Assembly: GCA_902806595.1 (NCBI GenBank)
Contig: CADCXC010000004.1
Span: 744,001 to 808,000 of the forward strand
DNA length: 64,000 bases
Direction of reading: 5' to 3'
From: Pyrenopolyporus hunteri
Taxonomy: Eukaryota; Ascomycota; Sordariomycetes; Xylariales; Hypoxylaceae
Shown here: positions 1 through 14,311 of the stretch, piece by piece
Layout of the letters: each line of letters begins with the position of its first letter
Position numbering within the stretch: position 1 is the first letter of the stretch
Translations under genes and position numbers: made by a program
Notes under the pieces: model-generated
Database searches by the model: none
What the model was told of the DNA's origin: nothing
What the model saw: only the letters and a program-made list of their open reading frames with translations

Positions 1-3000
1 GCAACTACTAAGGTAGAGCTTTGCGTGCTGTATTATACAATACCTCAGTACCTAGCTAGGTACCTACCTACTTGAGCATGCTTCATTTCGCGTACATGTA
101 TTTGTGCGTTACTACCTACCCTAAGGTACCTAACTCAGATCATTTCTCATTGGTCGCAGACTTTTACGTAAATGTTCCTTGAAACCTCGTGGCTTTGAGG
201 GCTTCGGATTGGCTTTCTGGCGTAAGAAGAAAAATTCCGAGTCCAATCGGGAAGGATTTTAGAAGCAAGAGGCGCCCATATGGGACCCAGGTACCTAACC
301 TACTATACTCAGTACATATCGCGCAGTCCTTCCCCCAATTTCCCCTTCCGATTCCCCCAATCAACCGCGTCACCGGAGTGCTGGACGTAGTTCCATACCG
401 CCGTTCTGGAACAACAGAAGCGCATCCCTTCCCAATCGTTCGGAAATGTTCAGCCTATTTGCCAGGAGAAGCCAACGACCGCGGACATAAGTATCAACAC
501 GAACTTCTAAACAGCTGAAGAGCATTTAAAGTGTATCGAGAAACCGCATTATCCAGCAGAAGCGGTAGGCGCCAAATTCAAGTTCTATTGAGAACCTAAC
601 TTGCGGGTGTTCTCTATCCCCTCTAGTCTCCCGCCACGCCTACCGCGGACATATGGACAATTATTTCAGGTGTATACGTTAGCCTACTCGCCCTAGGCAA
701 TCCAGCTTGGGAGCATAAACGGACCACGCAGGAATGGAAGGGTGAAAAGTATCGACCAGTCTAAAAGGCCGTGTAGGCGCGCTTCACATTCAACCTTGCG
801 TCGTGCTATCATCTGTCTAGCTGCTAGTAGGGATACGGCAATCCGGATTGGGTCGATTAGACGCCGGCCTGCTGGCCTACAGCTCTTATTGCTTGTATCA
901 ACTAACGATTCTTTTCGTGTTCTAGAACAAGGGAGTATTTTGGTCCTTCTTGCATCCCCGTCTAGTTTCCGGAATGTAAATTTCTTGCTACTCGCCAAAT
1001 ACATGTACTAACATCGAGTGAACGAGGCTGATACACGCCTATAAAATGGCTGTGTTTTACCAATTAGAGCAAAAATACGAACAGGGAGTTCTCAATGCTA
1101 CCGAGCTGCGCGGCCCTGTTGGATCACCGGGCTCGTTAACACGGACGTGTAATGCTTGGGTACAACAACAAGACCGAGACTGCTCGTGATTGGAACGACC
1201 ATATTTTTAAGCCTCCGAGAGAGATCGAGGATGTAAGTGAGCGCAGCCTTAGCAAGAACTAGAGGATAGGGGGTATGATTAGCAGCTGTTGGGTTAGTAG
1301 CAAATAGGGCCTGAACGAAAAGGGGACACTTGTTCCTTTCATAACTCACAGCGTTACCGAGGCGAAGCGGTCCCCACCACATGTCGGCTACCTTATGGTA
1401 GTATATACAGACATCCACTGCTTGCCGTTTCCTACTATAAAAATGTCGGCGTACAAGTATCGACTATGACAGGCAAAGAGGATGGTGTCCTAGTCGTTGC
1501 CACGCCGTCTCCCTAAGCGGGCCGTGGTGGGAGGATTCACGAGATCTGTGATGCACGGGACAATACCGTCTAATGATAGCTTCCGTGGCCAGCAATTGGG
1601 CCACCATGGACGCGCGGGTACTATGATAATAAGGGCTATGCATGATAGCCTCCCTCGGTCTGCTGCTGGCCTAAGAAGGGTCGAAATCGATGCGCTCACG
1701 CAGGCTTGTACGAGATGACTAATGGTCTAGGAAGCTCATATATTCGCCATTCAAACGAGCGGGTTGCAAATATAGTATATAGTATCCTGTAGCAAAGTCA
1801 GCTGTCGGGCTTTTAGAATGCCGAACTGAGAAATATCCCGTGACTACGGCGGCTTCTTGGACTACTGAATGATAATGATAACATCGGAGAGGGTGGGATT
1901 GCCGCAACGAGCAACGAGCGTCGTGGGTTATCCACATCCGAATCCACATCTGAGTCCTAAAATAGAATACAAGCCTCTAAATTCTACAACGGACCTAGGT
2001 CGCGAGAGGTGGGCTTCGGATAAGGTATTAGCCACCGCTAAGCTTAAGAAGCGTGTTTCGGATGAGACGGGGCTGGCGAAATTGACGACCTCGTTGGAGG
2101 GCGACGAGATGCAGGAGGTCCCAATGTGACATTGGACGAGGCATACTTTTAGACTGTCAGCTGTTTTAACTCTATTGACCTACCCGGAATACCTCGTTAG
2201 TGCGAATGTTTCGTCTGAATTATTTCTTTTTTTGTAAGCTCTTATAGTAGTTCGAGAGGCACGGACGATAAACGTGCGCCAAATATACGGGTCGCCCGTT
2301 AACCCCGTACCTCCGCGCCGTAGCTTCAGAGCCTAATACGGTAGCTAGATAATTCTCCAGAGTAGCGTATGTTGCGTATGTTGCGTATGTGTGTGTGTGC
2401 GTGTGTGCGAATGTCGTTCGGGGTACCTGGCGGATCCCTACATTGGCTAACATTGGTTCGAGTAATCTAAAAAGGGTAAAAATATGTCGACATGATTTGA
2501 TCTTTGATAGCCAAACTTCTTACTTGATGCTAGTCTCGAATGACGAGATGCTACTGCACCACAATAGAAACTGACAAGCTATTGACCTACCAGGTACCTA
2601 GTGTATTAGGTTGTATTGGGTAGTACGTATGATTAGGACTACGGGCCCGAGTACAAATCGTCCGATGGAAATTTCCGTGACAAACAAGATTATCGACCTC
2701 GTTATAGTCTAGAGCAGCGAATCCTAAGGTCTTCGACTGACGTTTTCGAAATCAGTTAGATTGAGTGTTTATAGTAATATGGAGGAGTTGGTAAGGGTTG
2801 GTAGAGCTTTTAGTAGTAAGATGCGGAATAATAATAGAAAGGTACTACTAAGAACATACAGTTATTACATGCTGCCTAGGTAACATATAGTACCTACCTA
2901 GGTAGGTACAATACCTACCTAGGTACCTAAGGTGGTATGTAAGTGTATAAGATGACCCCTGGAGCGGCCAGTAGCCACTCGCATGGGTAGCGGAGTCTAA

Positions 3001-5513
3001 TCTCACACCAAAGCGTGCGTTTAATCCATCTAAGGCAGGCGACTAATTAGACGCGAGCGCTTGCAGCGCACCCCTGCTTACCTAACGCACTAGCCAAGCG
3101 ACACAGCTATTTTGATAGCGAAGATTGCGAGGGCCATAAGTACCAAATTGCCAAAGGGGGTTCGTCTACATTTGCCGCTGCGTCACTCCGACTAATGAGG
3201 CAAGGCTGGTAGTACTTGGATACATCTAACTACCGCAGTAGGCATGGAGTATACAAATTGGCAGGGATGCGGATCCTATGTACATCTCGTCGCGATTAGA
3301 GAGCGAGATTGGCCTTTCGCGACTCGCCCTCGCCCTCGTCTTTCCCTCACCTCCCTCTATCGAACATTTCTTCTGTCCTTCTTTCATCTCCAAATCTGTA
3401 ACACAGTCAGGTTCCCCATGCACGTCGTTTCATTTCTAATTCCTACACATATTCTAATACGACGACTAACGCACTAGCCGGTTGACGTACTGCGGATCTA
3501 TTATCGATGATCCAGTCAGATTCGTGCCCTGAGACCTCGCTGCCATGGCTTCGCTATGCTTGCCCATGCCCGCCCATGCCCGCCCATGTCTGCCCATGTC
3601 TGCCATGCGATGCGGTCGGCCGCATCTCGCACCCGAACTCTAGACGACTTGCGAGATCAGCATCCTTCTTCGCTGTGAATAGAACATAGGGCAGAATTCT
3701 TCATGGACGTCGGTCCCGGGTCTATGCAGCCTTGACGGCGGACTCGAGCTCCCCAAATCCCGCGTATTACAATTCAGACGTCATGTTCCCAGCCGTCTGA
3801 GGCTTGAGACCCCCCCTCTCATGGCCTTTTTGCAATCATACCTATACCTACCTATTTACACCACGCTATCATACCGTACCCTTGACGGCGGGCCTTCGCG
3901 CATTCCCTTAATTGCCGATTGATCAACCTTATTCACGACACGTTCGTAGCTTGTCTAGCTTGTCTAGCTTGTTCTGTTATGTATGTACCTAGATTCGCCT
4001 CTCTCGGGGCGCGCAAGAAGACCCTTGCAGTTGTATGCACGCCCGTGCCGTACACCACGCGCGGTACAGTATGGGCAACACGGTATCTGGACGAGATAGC
4101 CTGGATGAGGCAGGTCGACTAAGAAGAACAGGTCGCAAAGTTGGCACTGCCTGCTCACGTTCTCAGTGAAGAGGCGCCAAAGCCACCCTACCCCGTGCTA
4201 GGCCTGTCGCGCTTGGTTTAGCTACCTACACCCCCTCCTGATCTCGAGTCCATCCCAATCTCGGGCTCTGCATTCAACGCACGCCTTTGACGCAGCACTC
4301 GCAACTCGACCACGCCGCCTTATCGTTGAACCACCCTTTTATGCTACTTACGTTATAGATGCCAGGAACCAAGCAATCAAAGCATCCCCTGTCATCATAG
4401 CAAGCCGTCTACCCCGACTATGTGTCTGGGATCAATTACTATGAGGTGCTTTGTCGAACCGAACATGATCAAGCAGTAGATCGCTGGGGTATGCCCATAC
4501 CCCCCTACACACGCACACTTACACACATATACACACACACTCATACTCATGCAAAACGCCAGCCGACCCAAGGTGGTTATCGCCAATACCTCTTGCTTCT
4601 ATCAACTCTCCTTAGAACCCCCGTTCTTCTCTCGTAATCTCGTCCGCTTCTTTGCCTCCCGCCTATTGGGCTAGATGGGCTATTGTGTAGTATATTAGGT
4701 ACCTTATTCACATGGGGCCTACCTACATGCGTGCTTGCGTCTAGATGTCATGTAGGTAATGTATAAGGTATGCAGAGAGGCGTGTGTATGTGTGGCCTAT
4801 GTATGTAGGTATATACCTGCCTATGTACATGCCTACATGCGTCTACGTATCAGCCCCGGTCGTTACAAGACCAGGTGGTGAAGAAATGATCCACAGAACA
4901 GGCGAGGTATGTAAGTACCTACCTACCTCCACCATGTACGTAGCAGGGTCTTCCTCGTCCCACCCCACACCCACTTCTCTTCCCTGCTAGGCCCTATTCA
5001 CGTCGTACCCGCCTTTTGACTTGAACTACCCTTGTAAATAGGTACTAGCTGTACGGCGTCGACTGCAAGATGTACTCGTCGGTACACACATCTCTCTTAC
5101 AGGGTCCCCGTTTCCTCTCCCACGCAGCACCATACATACGTAGGTCGAAGCCGATGGTGCTCCACCAGGGTACTGCCTCTGATAAACTTATAAGCACCAG
5201 AGGTTCCTGCCTCTCTCCTTCCATCGCGACTGAGGCTGAGATTTCTCAGATACAAAACATTTACCAAACATAGCCGTTCAATAATATTCCTACTCGAGCT
5301 GTTCTCCTACTCGTCTTCATCAGACAGCTTCGCCTCCGTCACTCTTATAAGTCCCACCGATCGCCTTCCCGTCTTGACCTTGTCGAACAATAAGACATCC
5401 ACCAACACCACCAACAACCCACCCGGATACACAGACGTGGAGAGATACTTGTATGTGTGTTTTCTTCGTTATCCTCAGTGCTCGACAGGAGACAGGACTT
5501 TATTTCTTTTATC
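1..5513. other. gene-free left arm
   Basis: No reading frame here has a recognisable domain, sustained coding composition or plausible exon chain; the longest frames are about 110 codons and look random. The stretch holds short repeats: GGTACC/CCTAGG palindromes near 50-75 and 2,875-2,935, a GT-rich tract at about 2,386-2,410, a cysteine-free CCCATG-type decamer array at 3,561-3,606 and CACACA-type sequence at about 4,505-4,555. The last 200 bases before 5,514 are pyrimidine-rich and rich in CACCAAC words, which is typical of a fungal promoter and leader, so they probably belong to the zinc-finger gene that follows. Confidence 0.55.
2877..2935. repeat. CCTAGG/GGTACC palindromic cluster
   Basis: CCTACCTAGGTAGGTAC and CCTACCTAGGTACC follow each other within 60 bases, each able to pair with itself. 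The same kind of word recurs across the spacers, for example at 13,675, 26,180, 26,305, 37,090, 40,465, 49,860, 52,675, 52,998 and 62,390, but never within a coding exon that I identified. Confidence 0.8.
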
Positions 5514-6985
5514 ATGATGGATCACCACGCTCGCGTTGAACGGAATTCCGAAGACCCTTACTCACACCTGCCCAGATCAAGAGCTAGTAGCACAGTTTCG
5601 ACGACAGCAGGATTTCGCAACCTGAATCTTGTCGATTCGCCTCGTAGCCAGCCAGTGTCTCTGTCTTATAATACCAGCCAAAACCCTCATCGCTCTACGC
5701 CGTTTCCGCCAGACCACACGTCTTATCCATCTCTGCCCTCCAAGGGTGCTTTGGATCCTGAGTGGAACGAGGGACAACCGCACTCCCAAAACACGCCTCT
5801 ATTACGAGTCGACCCAGTCCGAGATTCTTCCCCCTCATCTTCTTTATCACATCCTACCACATCAACCATGAGGTAAGCTTCTCTCGCACGTTTCAGTCGA
5901 TATGGACATGAAGCTCATGGGGAACAGTACCGTAGCTGTAGCATTCGATCCCAGGATGGAGATGGGCATTCCCCGCTCCTCCTACACCTGGCCGGGCCTT
6001 GATTCGGGTCCGGATCTCTTGGGTCACGATCTGAGCTCTGTTGGTCACGGTTCCGACGCCAGCATGACTCCCCCGAGTGGTTCTAGGTCGTTAACCTCCA
6101 GCCCACCACGGTTCACCTTGACGCCGGAGCAGCGCGAACTCAAGAGACAGCGAGACCAGGCCCGACGGGACTCCAAGACGTCGGTCCGAGCGCGCCGCGC
6201 TATGAGCACCTACTCCTCTGCCTCTCAGTCTCCAACACTCTCAATGCACGAGTTTTCTTCCGCCTCCCCTGTGCCGGTGTACTCGACGGCGCCGTCCCAG
6301 ATATCTCTTCTTGCCGAGCCGGCGACTACCATGGCAGGCTCATATATGCCATCTTACTCTTCGTCGCCTATCCCCGACCACACCAACTCGTCTATCTTCA
6401 CCCCCCAATTTTCTTCATTGTGAGTTATTCCACGATATAAATCCACTTCCATCATTGCTGACGGATGGCATAATAGGCCACCTGCCGATTACTTGGGTCT
6501 GAACTACTCTCCCGGCTACCCCCCGCCACCCTCCGCCCACAGTCTATCCTCACAATACAGGTTCGTAGTAACAAGCACACATAACAAATATTGTTTCTAA
6601 TATTCATAGCAGCCGCCCGTCGCCTCCGATGCCTGAACCTGGAATGATGTATCCTGTTCAAGCTCCACCAGTTCTCTCTTCGGGCAACGGCGCAACCCAA
6701 GAGGCCGGCCATGTTCGTGTTGTCCAAAGCCGACCTAAGCCGCAGTGTTGGGAGCACGGCTGCAACGGACGGCAGTTTTCTACTTTCAGCAACCTCCTGA
6801 GGCACCAGCGTGAAAAGTCGGGACAAGCAGCTAAGGCGACTTGCCCTAACTGCGGAGCTGAGTTCACGAGGACTACTGTACGTTCCGGGTCATATCATGC
6901 CACCTAATAACCTACTAACTTTTCTTGCTAGGCTCGCAATGGACATTTACTACACGACAAGTGCAAGCAAAGGCGAAACTCATGA
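5514..6985 (+). CDS. C2H2-type zinc-finger protein (putative transcription factor)
   Basis: I read five exons: 5514-5872, 5928-6419, 6477-6560, 6610-6877 and 6932-6985, giving about 418 aa. Introns begin GTAAGC, GTGAGT, GTTCGT and GTACGT and end in AG, and all phases match. The N-terminal 300 residues are Ser/Pro-rich and look disordered. A basic stretch at about residues 183-212 (motif RELKRQRDQARR) is rich in Arg/Lys. Near the C-terminus lie two fingers. The first has C358 and C363 then H377, with no clear second His. The second has C390, C393, H406, H409 and C412. This arrangement is common in fungal nuclear C2H2 proteins, so a role in DNA binding is inferred. The start at 5514 is the first Met of an MMDHH N-terminus; an in-frame ATG at 5457 would add 19 residues. 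Intron 1 has an alternative acceptor (ending 5954) that would remove nine codons. Target genes are unknown. Confidence 0.8.
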
Positions 6986-9900
6986 AATCATGAAAAAAGA
7001 AAAAGAAAAAAAAGAAAAAAATAAAATTGCACTTGCTACGATTCTGTACGATGAATGGACGATTGTTAGGGATGCCAGAGTTGAAAATAGGGATGTTTTG
7101 AGAACTTCATGGAGCGGGATAGGGTTTAGACGACGGTTCGATTGGCATTCAAAACATTCGGACATTTTCTTTTACACGGAGTATATACGGGATCATGAAT
7201 TCTTGGGGATCGACGAATTTCGGATATGGCGTGGGAGATCAATCATATACCCCCTTTCTTTTCGATATTGTGTCTTACTTCAACCTTGGATCTCTCGATC
7301 ATTTGGCTCTGTATATTTTTGGCAACAGCGGAAATGGAATGATGCTTTCTGGACACTCTTTGCGGCTTATGGTGACTCAATGATCCACCCCGTGGAAACA
7401 CTGTCTCAATGTGGTGATATCCTTACAATCTCTTAGACGCGGCTTAGGTAGAAAACGTGATCGGGACCGAGAGGCTATCACGACTCATGCCAGTAAAACA
7501 TGTCGCACATGGGTAGCCCCGCTAGCATACAACGAATACTACCTGTCTATGTATGCGCATAAGTAGGTACCGCACATATGACGTGGGGTTAGCTTTGCTT
7601 GGTTATGTAGCATTGCTTCTGACTACCTATAAAACTAGATTTCTATCGTGACTGATCAGGCTAAGTTCAGGAGAAGTGATGTCTGCTTGCTACGTGCGAT
7701 ACGACCGTGTCCCAACGCAAAGGACGTGGGAAAGACCAAAAGCGATGCTATAGCAGTATACTGTAGAGCAGGCATGGATAGTCTCCCTATCTGGGAATAA
7801 CATAACTGCAGTACTGTATTGACCTACCATAGCGAGCATAGATCAGGTATAACGAAAGACGCAATTTTGTACAAAGCCAGGTGGCGGGCAGGGGGATGGC
7901 GTTACAGTACATACATGAAGGGTATAGCCAGAGCCAACTTCCCTATTAGGAGGCGCTTTGCTTGGGTTTATAGCCTGTTCCGTACTGTAGTGCCTGCTTA
8001 TAGTAGTAGTTGGCCATATCGCACTATACCTAGTGTGCTGTTATGTCAAGGTATAGAACACTCATCTGGAAAACATCGTGTCGCAATGAGACGACCGTTT
8101 GCCAGACCAAGACCGCGTAATGGGACGATGGAACATTCCGCACTTCTTTCGAAAATCCCCTCTTCGTTCCAACATGCTCGGCCGAAACAAGGGTCTTCCA
8201 CGTGAGGGGTTCAGCTGGTTCTCAAGGTTGATTCTGTGTAAGTCCCTTCCGCCTATCTCTCTTATTATCGTTATTATTATTTTCTTTCTTTTTAGAACAT
8301 TTTCTTCTTCTTCTCCCCCTCTCGGCGTTCGTACCATCGCTCTGAATAAGACCTCATAGGGCTCGGTGAATTACTGATCGTACGCAGCGTCGTATTGTCG
8401 ACGAATAGCCAGCCACCGGCCAGCTACAACTTGCGAAGCCGAGCTTTTGGTGTAGCGCAAAATCGCAGCGGATTGGTTTGCCGGCCACACGAAAATGTGG
8501 GACAAACATGCGTGCCTCTGTTCTGCAGCGTGAGATACACCAAACAGGGGCCCCAGATCTTTGACGCATGGCTTTTCTGACCTTGGTGGGATCGGCCGAA
8601 TCTCAATGCCGCGTCCTAGACGGAATTACCTAGCAGCCTAGGTGTGCCGTGCCATGGAAAGTAAGCAGAGTGCTTACTTTTTCCACGGCTAGCCATACGT
8701 ACAGCCCATACGGCGTACGGCCCATACGGCCTTTACAACATACCTGCCTGCCCATGGTCCATACAGCCCATACAGCCCATACTTACTATCGTAAGGCACG
8801 GTGCAATTTTGACAGACCAAGGACGGCCGTGGCCAATCATCATCCCGGTGGTACTCGGATACGGTAGTACCCAACCGTCTGTTGGAACCTGGAGAGACTG
8901 TAGGCCTCTTGTGTTGGAGAAGCGACGCAAGCACAGCCTTGGACCGGGGTGGACCAAGGTTGCAGGGGAGAAAGCCATGTGCCATGAATTGTCTGTGTGC
9001 AATGCTGCCAGAAATAGAAGCAGACTGCGAGCTACAGCATTGGTTTTCAGATTGATTAGGCCGACGATCATTGCTACCTTTTTGTTCATTCGTTCGAGAA
9101 GAGTGTGTGTCAACCGACTATATGGAATAGTTCCTTGCAGGGCAGATCGTAGGAGGCTGTTCTCTTTCTCATTTTCTGTAGATCGCTGGAACTTGTTTTT
9201 TTTTTTCTTTCCCTAGGATAAGCGCGTTGTCTTTTCTAAGTCGAGGGTTTTTGTTCTTGGGCGGAATGGCGGCAATCAACGGGTGGAGACTTGGGGGCTT
9301 TCATCATCGAGTACCTAACCCTCCTACCGCTAATAGTCCGGTACAACCGCATAGTACGAGATACAATGAACAGGCCATAGCTTATCCCCCAGTGAGAGGT
9401 ACCTACGTTAAGTAATCCACAATGTTGACATGCAGGGCTTAGTGGCTAACCTAAAGGCTCCTTCCGTGAGGGAAATGGATGCCATGCGGATCGCCCTGGT
9501 CCTAAGTTCAAGCTTGAATCCATCGTGGGTACATGTAATATAAATAAGTCCCTGCTTCCGCTCAGGGCATGGCATATTGGCCAGGTACCTACATGTATAC
9601 GTATAGAAGGCAAGGTTACGTAAGGCAAGCCATGGAAGGTTAAACGACCCATGCTGTAATTATACGCTACCAAAGGTACCTGACATGAAGTACAAAACGG
9701 CTTTAGATGGGTTTGCGTCTCCCCCGCACGCGAATTCCTTTGCCGAACTGGAACGGAAGCCTGTTTCTGCATCGTACCTAACGTACTATGTACAATCGAA
9801 CGACGCCGCCAAAAACCAGCGGGCAACCGAGCGGGTGTTTGCATCATCGCAGTCACGGGGTCTCCCCTCTTCGCTTGCCCGGTATCCATAACCGAAAATA

Positions 9901-12900
9901 GACTAGGTATTGTTGGGAGCAGGTAGAAGGCCAAACCGAGGTTTGATTCATGACAAATAGCTACCCAACTCAGTGACCTACCTACCTGTACTCTGCGGGT
10001 TTGGTATTAACCAGTACCAAATGCGCCGCGAACTTATCGAAAGCGGAATATAACAAGATGCAACTTATCAATGAGAGGCAGGTGCGAAATGGATACGGAT
10101 CCATATGGGGCGTGTCTAGAGCCGTTTATAGTTAATGGTACCTGGTTAGGTACCTGTTTTATGGGATGTTGAGAGATTGAATTGCGGGTCGGATTGATTG
10201 GACTGGGCCGTAATTACTCAGCATACGTCGCATACGTCGCATACGTCGCACCCAAGATCTGCAAGACTTTCTCTACTAGCGCAACTCGTTCTGGTGAACA
10301 GCCACAACAGAGACAACAATTTTAGCGATAACAGCAACGATAACAGCGATAGCAACAATTGCCATACCTGGTAATATCAAGTATCCACAATCAAATCCCG
10401 AGAGTCAAACTGTGCCCCTATCGGGTAACCAAAGATCCGACCCATTATCTCCGCTGCTGCTGCGCCGTCGAACGTATTTCCTGGACCTGGGTAGGCCTAT
10501 ACGTGGACATATTGCTTTAATCCGAGATTCGGCGGAATAGAGGGCCGACCTTCTCTCAACGACGTTACCCATTAACGTAAACACCTAGCGTGGCAATCAT
10601 AGCTCCGAAGCAATTCTTCCGGGGTTTGTTGAGAGATCCAGACGAGAGATCCAGACATTAACGCAAGAACTATTGCTCAAGCGAGTTGCTCGGCAAAAAA
10701 GGTGTGCAGCAAATAAGGACCCCGAGACTAGGGTGTACCTAGCTGTCGATAGCTCGCAATATCGAATGAGCCAGAGCGCCCTCGATGGCACGTATGATGT
10801 CAGGGCCAACCAAGAACGAAGCTCCGCGAGTGGTAGAGGGCTATCTTCCTAAGTTCCGGTGGTAACACGTCGAATCAAATCACCCACCTGCTTACACACC
10901 TCTTCCCATAGGGCTCTTGCACGGTGTCCGTGGATTTTAGAGACATACGAATCATACATGTATCCATACTCCAGTAACCGGTCGCGAGGTTGGGGGCCAA
11001 CCGCTGCTTGCTAGCTGCTTGTCTTACCTACCATGCTCGTCTGTCATATCGCACTAATCCGGAGAAGTCGGTTTGTTCAAGGCCCTCCCACCTTGCCCCT
11101 TGGACACGGCGGGAATTATGTTAGACACGGCTACGCGGTCCCATATCCACTAGGTATAGACATCACAAAATCCGAATGTGCTGGCCTAAGAATTAAGAGG
11201 TAGGTGGCCACCAAATGACCGGTTTGATAAGTCGTGCTACCATTACACGACGTCGGACACTCCGCAACGCAACACAACAGATTGTGGGCGGTTTCACGAA
11301 GTCTTGGGGGTCGTGGGGTGCGCCATCATGGTTGTATGTATGCATGCACTCGCGAGCCTCAACTAATGGACGCCCGCGCGTTCCGCTAATGCTGGCTTCA
11401 AGGGCTCCTTACCTAGCATGTTCATAATAATACGGGGGGATGGATAACAATCACGTCAATCGCGATTGCTCGGGTACTCCCTCCTCCCCATCTGCCCCCC
11501 ATGGCGACCCCCCTGAAGCAGACAAACTCATTACCAATGTAGAAATCTGTCCTAATTTCACAGTTCTACGATGATGGACACCTTTACGGTTTCAACGCAG
11601 TCTCCGCTCTACAGAAAACGTTAACATAATTGTCGAAATTGACGACATCTTTCAATCGGTCCCGAGGCCGCTGGCTTTGTGTGCCAAGAATAGGGACTGT
11701 AGAAGAGGGTTTTAAGGGCGAACGGCAAGGGAACGGAGGACGATGCTACCGATACATTAAGCAATTTTAACCCCGGCGTCAATCTCACCCGATACGTCTT
11801 GAGCTGTAAATCTACCTATCTATCTGCTGTGCCGTACGCCTACAGCACGACGGGAGTGTATCGCCGATTTGCACGATGGGGAGTCGGTAATTTCAAATCC
11901 GTTTCCGGTTTTATTGTTCGACGAACACTGCTACGTAACGGGTAATTTCGTACGTCAAGTGCGCACGTACTAACGTGCGTTCGATATCTCCCGTGCCGCG
12001 CCGCCCGACGGAGAGATAGAGAGGTAGACACGATCGGCTTCTTCGGGACGTACGACGGGGACATACGACGGAGACGTAACCGACATACAGCAACTGAAGA
12101 GGTACATAGTACCCGACTCACGGCGTAGCCGCTGGCAACCAACCACGCGAGCTCAAGGCCGGCTACACCCAGTACAGTCCGGTTACAGCGCAGCTCTTGA
12201 AACAGTTCTAGATGGGTGGTGATTACTACGCTGCAAGGCCTTATCAAGTTTAAAGCTCGCAGACGGCCCCGGTCCAAACTTCCCCAAACCACCTGACCTA
12301 CACGTGTGAAAGCTGCAGGCTGAACGTGGGAAGCGAGTACTAGCATGACCCCGAATGTAACCAAAAGAACATTCTCTCCCGCGTCTTCTGCGCTTACTAT
12401 ATTTTCCAACCAAGGAACTGAGTCAAGCGGGCTGCTGATCAACCGTACGAGCTGCGGCCTAGACTCCAGGCATCTGTTGAAGAACTTCATGATTCGACCT
12501 TGGTTCGATGCATCAAACGTTTCCTGAACGGGTAAAGGAGAAACGAACGCTCACGCACGTACGCAAGCGGCACAAATATAGAGCATATTATGTACCTCTA
12601 CTGTAGTGTGGTCAGAGGTTGACACAGCCTTTGACGACGTGAACCAACCGCCTTGCCCGTTAGCTGCGGCGGCCGAGTATATTGTTTACCAAATTCGGGG
12701 TTTTTACCACTAAGATGAATTCCGGCCCATCATTCGCGATGCAAGGGAGATTTAGTATCTTGCGCGACTGCCTATGTCAGCCCTAAATCGTCTTACCCCT
12801 TCAGCCGTCCTCACGCCTAGCTTTTTACGCAGCAAGGCCTACGGCTCGCGTCTGACAGATCTGCGCTCGTCATACTCCGTTTCATGATGCGAGTGGGGTG

Positions 12901-14311
12901 GGGAGGTTGACGGTGATATCCTACTGATACTTGGCAATACATACCTCCTGGGTAATGTACGATATTGGTACCATACCTACGTCGAAGAGCAGCCCCCCCG
13001 TAATGACGCTAGAGCGATGCGTAGCCATGCTGACCGGCCAACTCGATGCGTGGTTTCTATTCGTGTGCCCCCGCAGCACGTTTCTCGCCCACAATGCCAC
13101 TTACATGCAGCGAAGAGGAAGCTTGCGATTCGCCAGCGCCGCATTCAACCAAAATTGCCCTCGCGCTGACCCGGAATAGTTGGAGAAGAGGGGAAGAAGG
13201 GGGGGGTTAACGGCGTTTGCTTTCTCATGTCTCTCTCTCTCGCTCTCGTATCTCCCCTCTCCCCTCTCCCCTCTTTCGAACCCCGGGTGCGCGTAAAATC
13301 TGGACGAGTTTAATTACGCCCAGAATTTCGCCACGGCGTCCATATGCATAACATGACGGAAATCGTAACCGGAGCTTCAAGGGCACGAGGCCATCGTAAA
13401 TCCCGTCACGTTTTCCAAGAGTTCTCTGAGATTAAGATTAACGAGCAAAACTGGGATGTCGATTACAGGGGCTTTATCGCCGGGGTAATCGACTTCGATT
13501 ACACCCTAGTACATAGTACACGAGCTTTTGCGCTCTTAGCTTCGCCAATGTCCTGCATAGGTAGCGAATGCGACATCCGTATCGGCGGGGGGAAATTATC
13601 AAGACGCTAATATGATCCAGGGTTAAGAGACAAAGTGTCTTAGACGCACGGCCGGGGGTGGGGAATGCGGGAGGTACCTAAATGCTAGCTAGCCGGTAGG
13701 TACCTAGGTATCCAAGGTACTTTGTACAATACGAAGAGGATGTCGTGACAAACGCTTCAGCCGCGCGAGGCATTCTTTGTCGTACAAGCTGACAGGTAAG
13801 GCAGTTATACAGTAACATAATAGGGTAGGATATACGGTGGGGATGCACCAGCTTAGGTACCTCATAATTTAGCGCTACATGTGTCCGTTTACATCCATCC
13901 GGCTTAGCTAAGGTACCTATGCAGACGTAGTGTATAGATGCTCTATGTACCCGATGCACGGACCGTGGATTAGCCGCGCCCCTTCACCGCCTACCTAAAA
14001 TAGCCCCAGGTTTCCGCAACGACCGCGGATTCTGCCTGAGCTACTCGAACCTTGTCAGCAGCTCTCGACTCAAATTACTACATACCACCTTAACTCGCTC
14101 CATACATACAACATTCCCTGCACCTACAAGACTCAGCTGCCTAAACGAACGCAACGCGGCAACGCGAAGCCAAGACGTTGATAGCCTCAGTCGCTAAAAA
14201 TAATCATTCTGACGAGCTCCAATTTCCAACATCTGCCAACGGGGTAACCCAATGGGCCTATCGATGTATCGACTAAATTCTTAGGTTGCTACGGACGACA
14301 ATAGCAGCGAG
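6986..14311. other. gene-free spacer, 7.3 kb
   Basis: The first 450 bases are probably the 3' untranslated region of the zinc-finger gene; they begin with an A-rich stretch (6985-7025). Beyond that I see no supported gene. Notable elements are CCCATACGGC/CCCATACAGC-type repeats at 8,705-8,785, a triple CATACGTCG repeat at 10,223-10,249, CT-rich sequence at 13,225-13,275, and GGTACC palindromes at 13,670-13,715. A minus-strand frame at 11,840-12,490 is listed separately. The 150 bases before 14,312 are the likely apc2 promoter and leader. Confidence 0.5.
11840..12490 (-). other. unidentified open frame, possibly a gene relic
   Basis: A minus-strand frame of 216 codons runs without stops and starts MKFFNRCLESRPQLV. 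Its first 60 residues have a normal protein-like composition, with alternating charged and hydrophobic residues. The last 80 residues are rich in Arg, Ser and Pro and look like non-coding translation. The frame is open for another dozen codons upstream of the Met. I recognise no domain, no intron signals that extend it convincingly, and no promoter. It lies alone in a long gene-poor stretch. It could be a chance frame in DNA of moderate GC, or the remains of an F-box-like or other accessory gene. I favour non-coding or decayed. Confidence 0.2.

Noticed and set aside
6810..7436. 208-codon plus-strand frame overlapping the end of the zinc-finger gene
   Set aside because: It runs out of frame through the zinc-finger exon 4 and intron 4 into A-rich 3' sequence and has no domain; the exon model with two zinc fingers explains the region better.
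10223..10249. Triple CATACGTCG repeat considered as a CRISPR-like or iteron array
   Set aside because: Units are nine bases with no spacers, in a eukaryotic genome; a small tandem repeat only.
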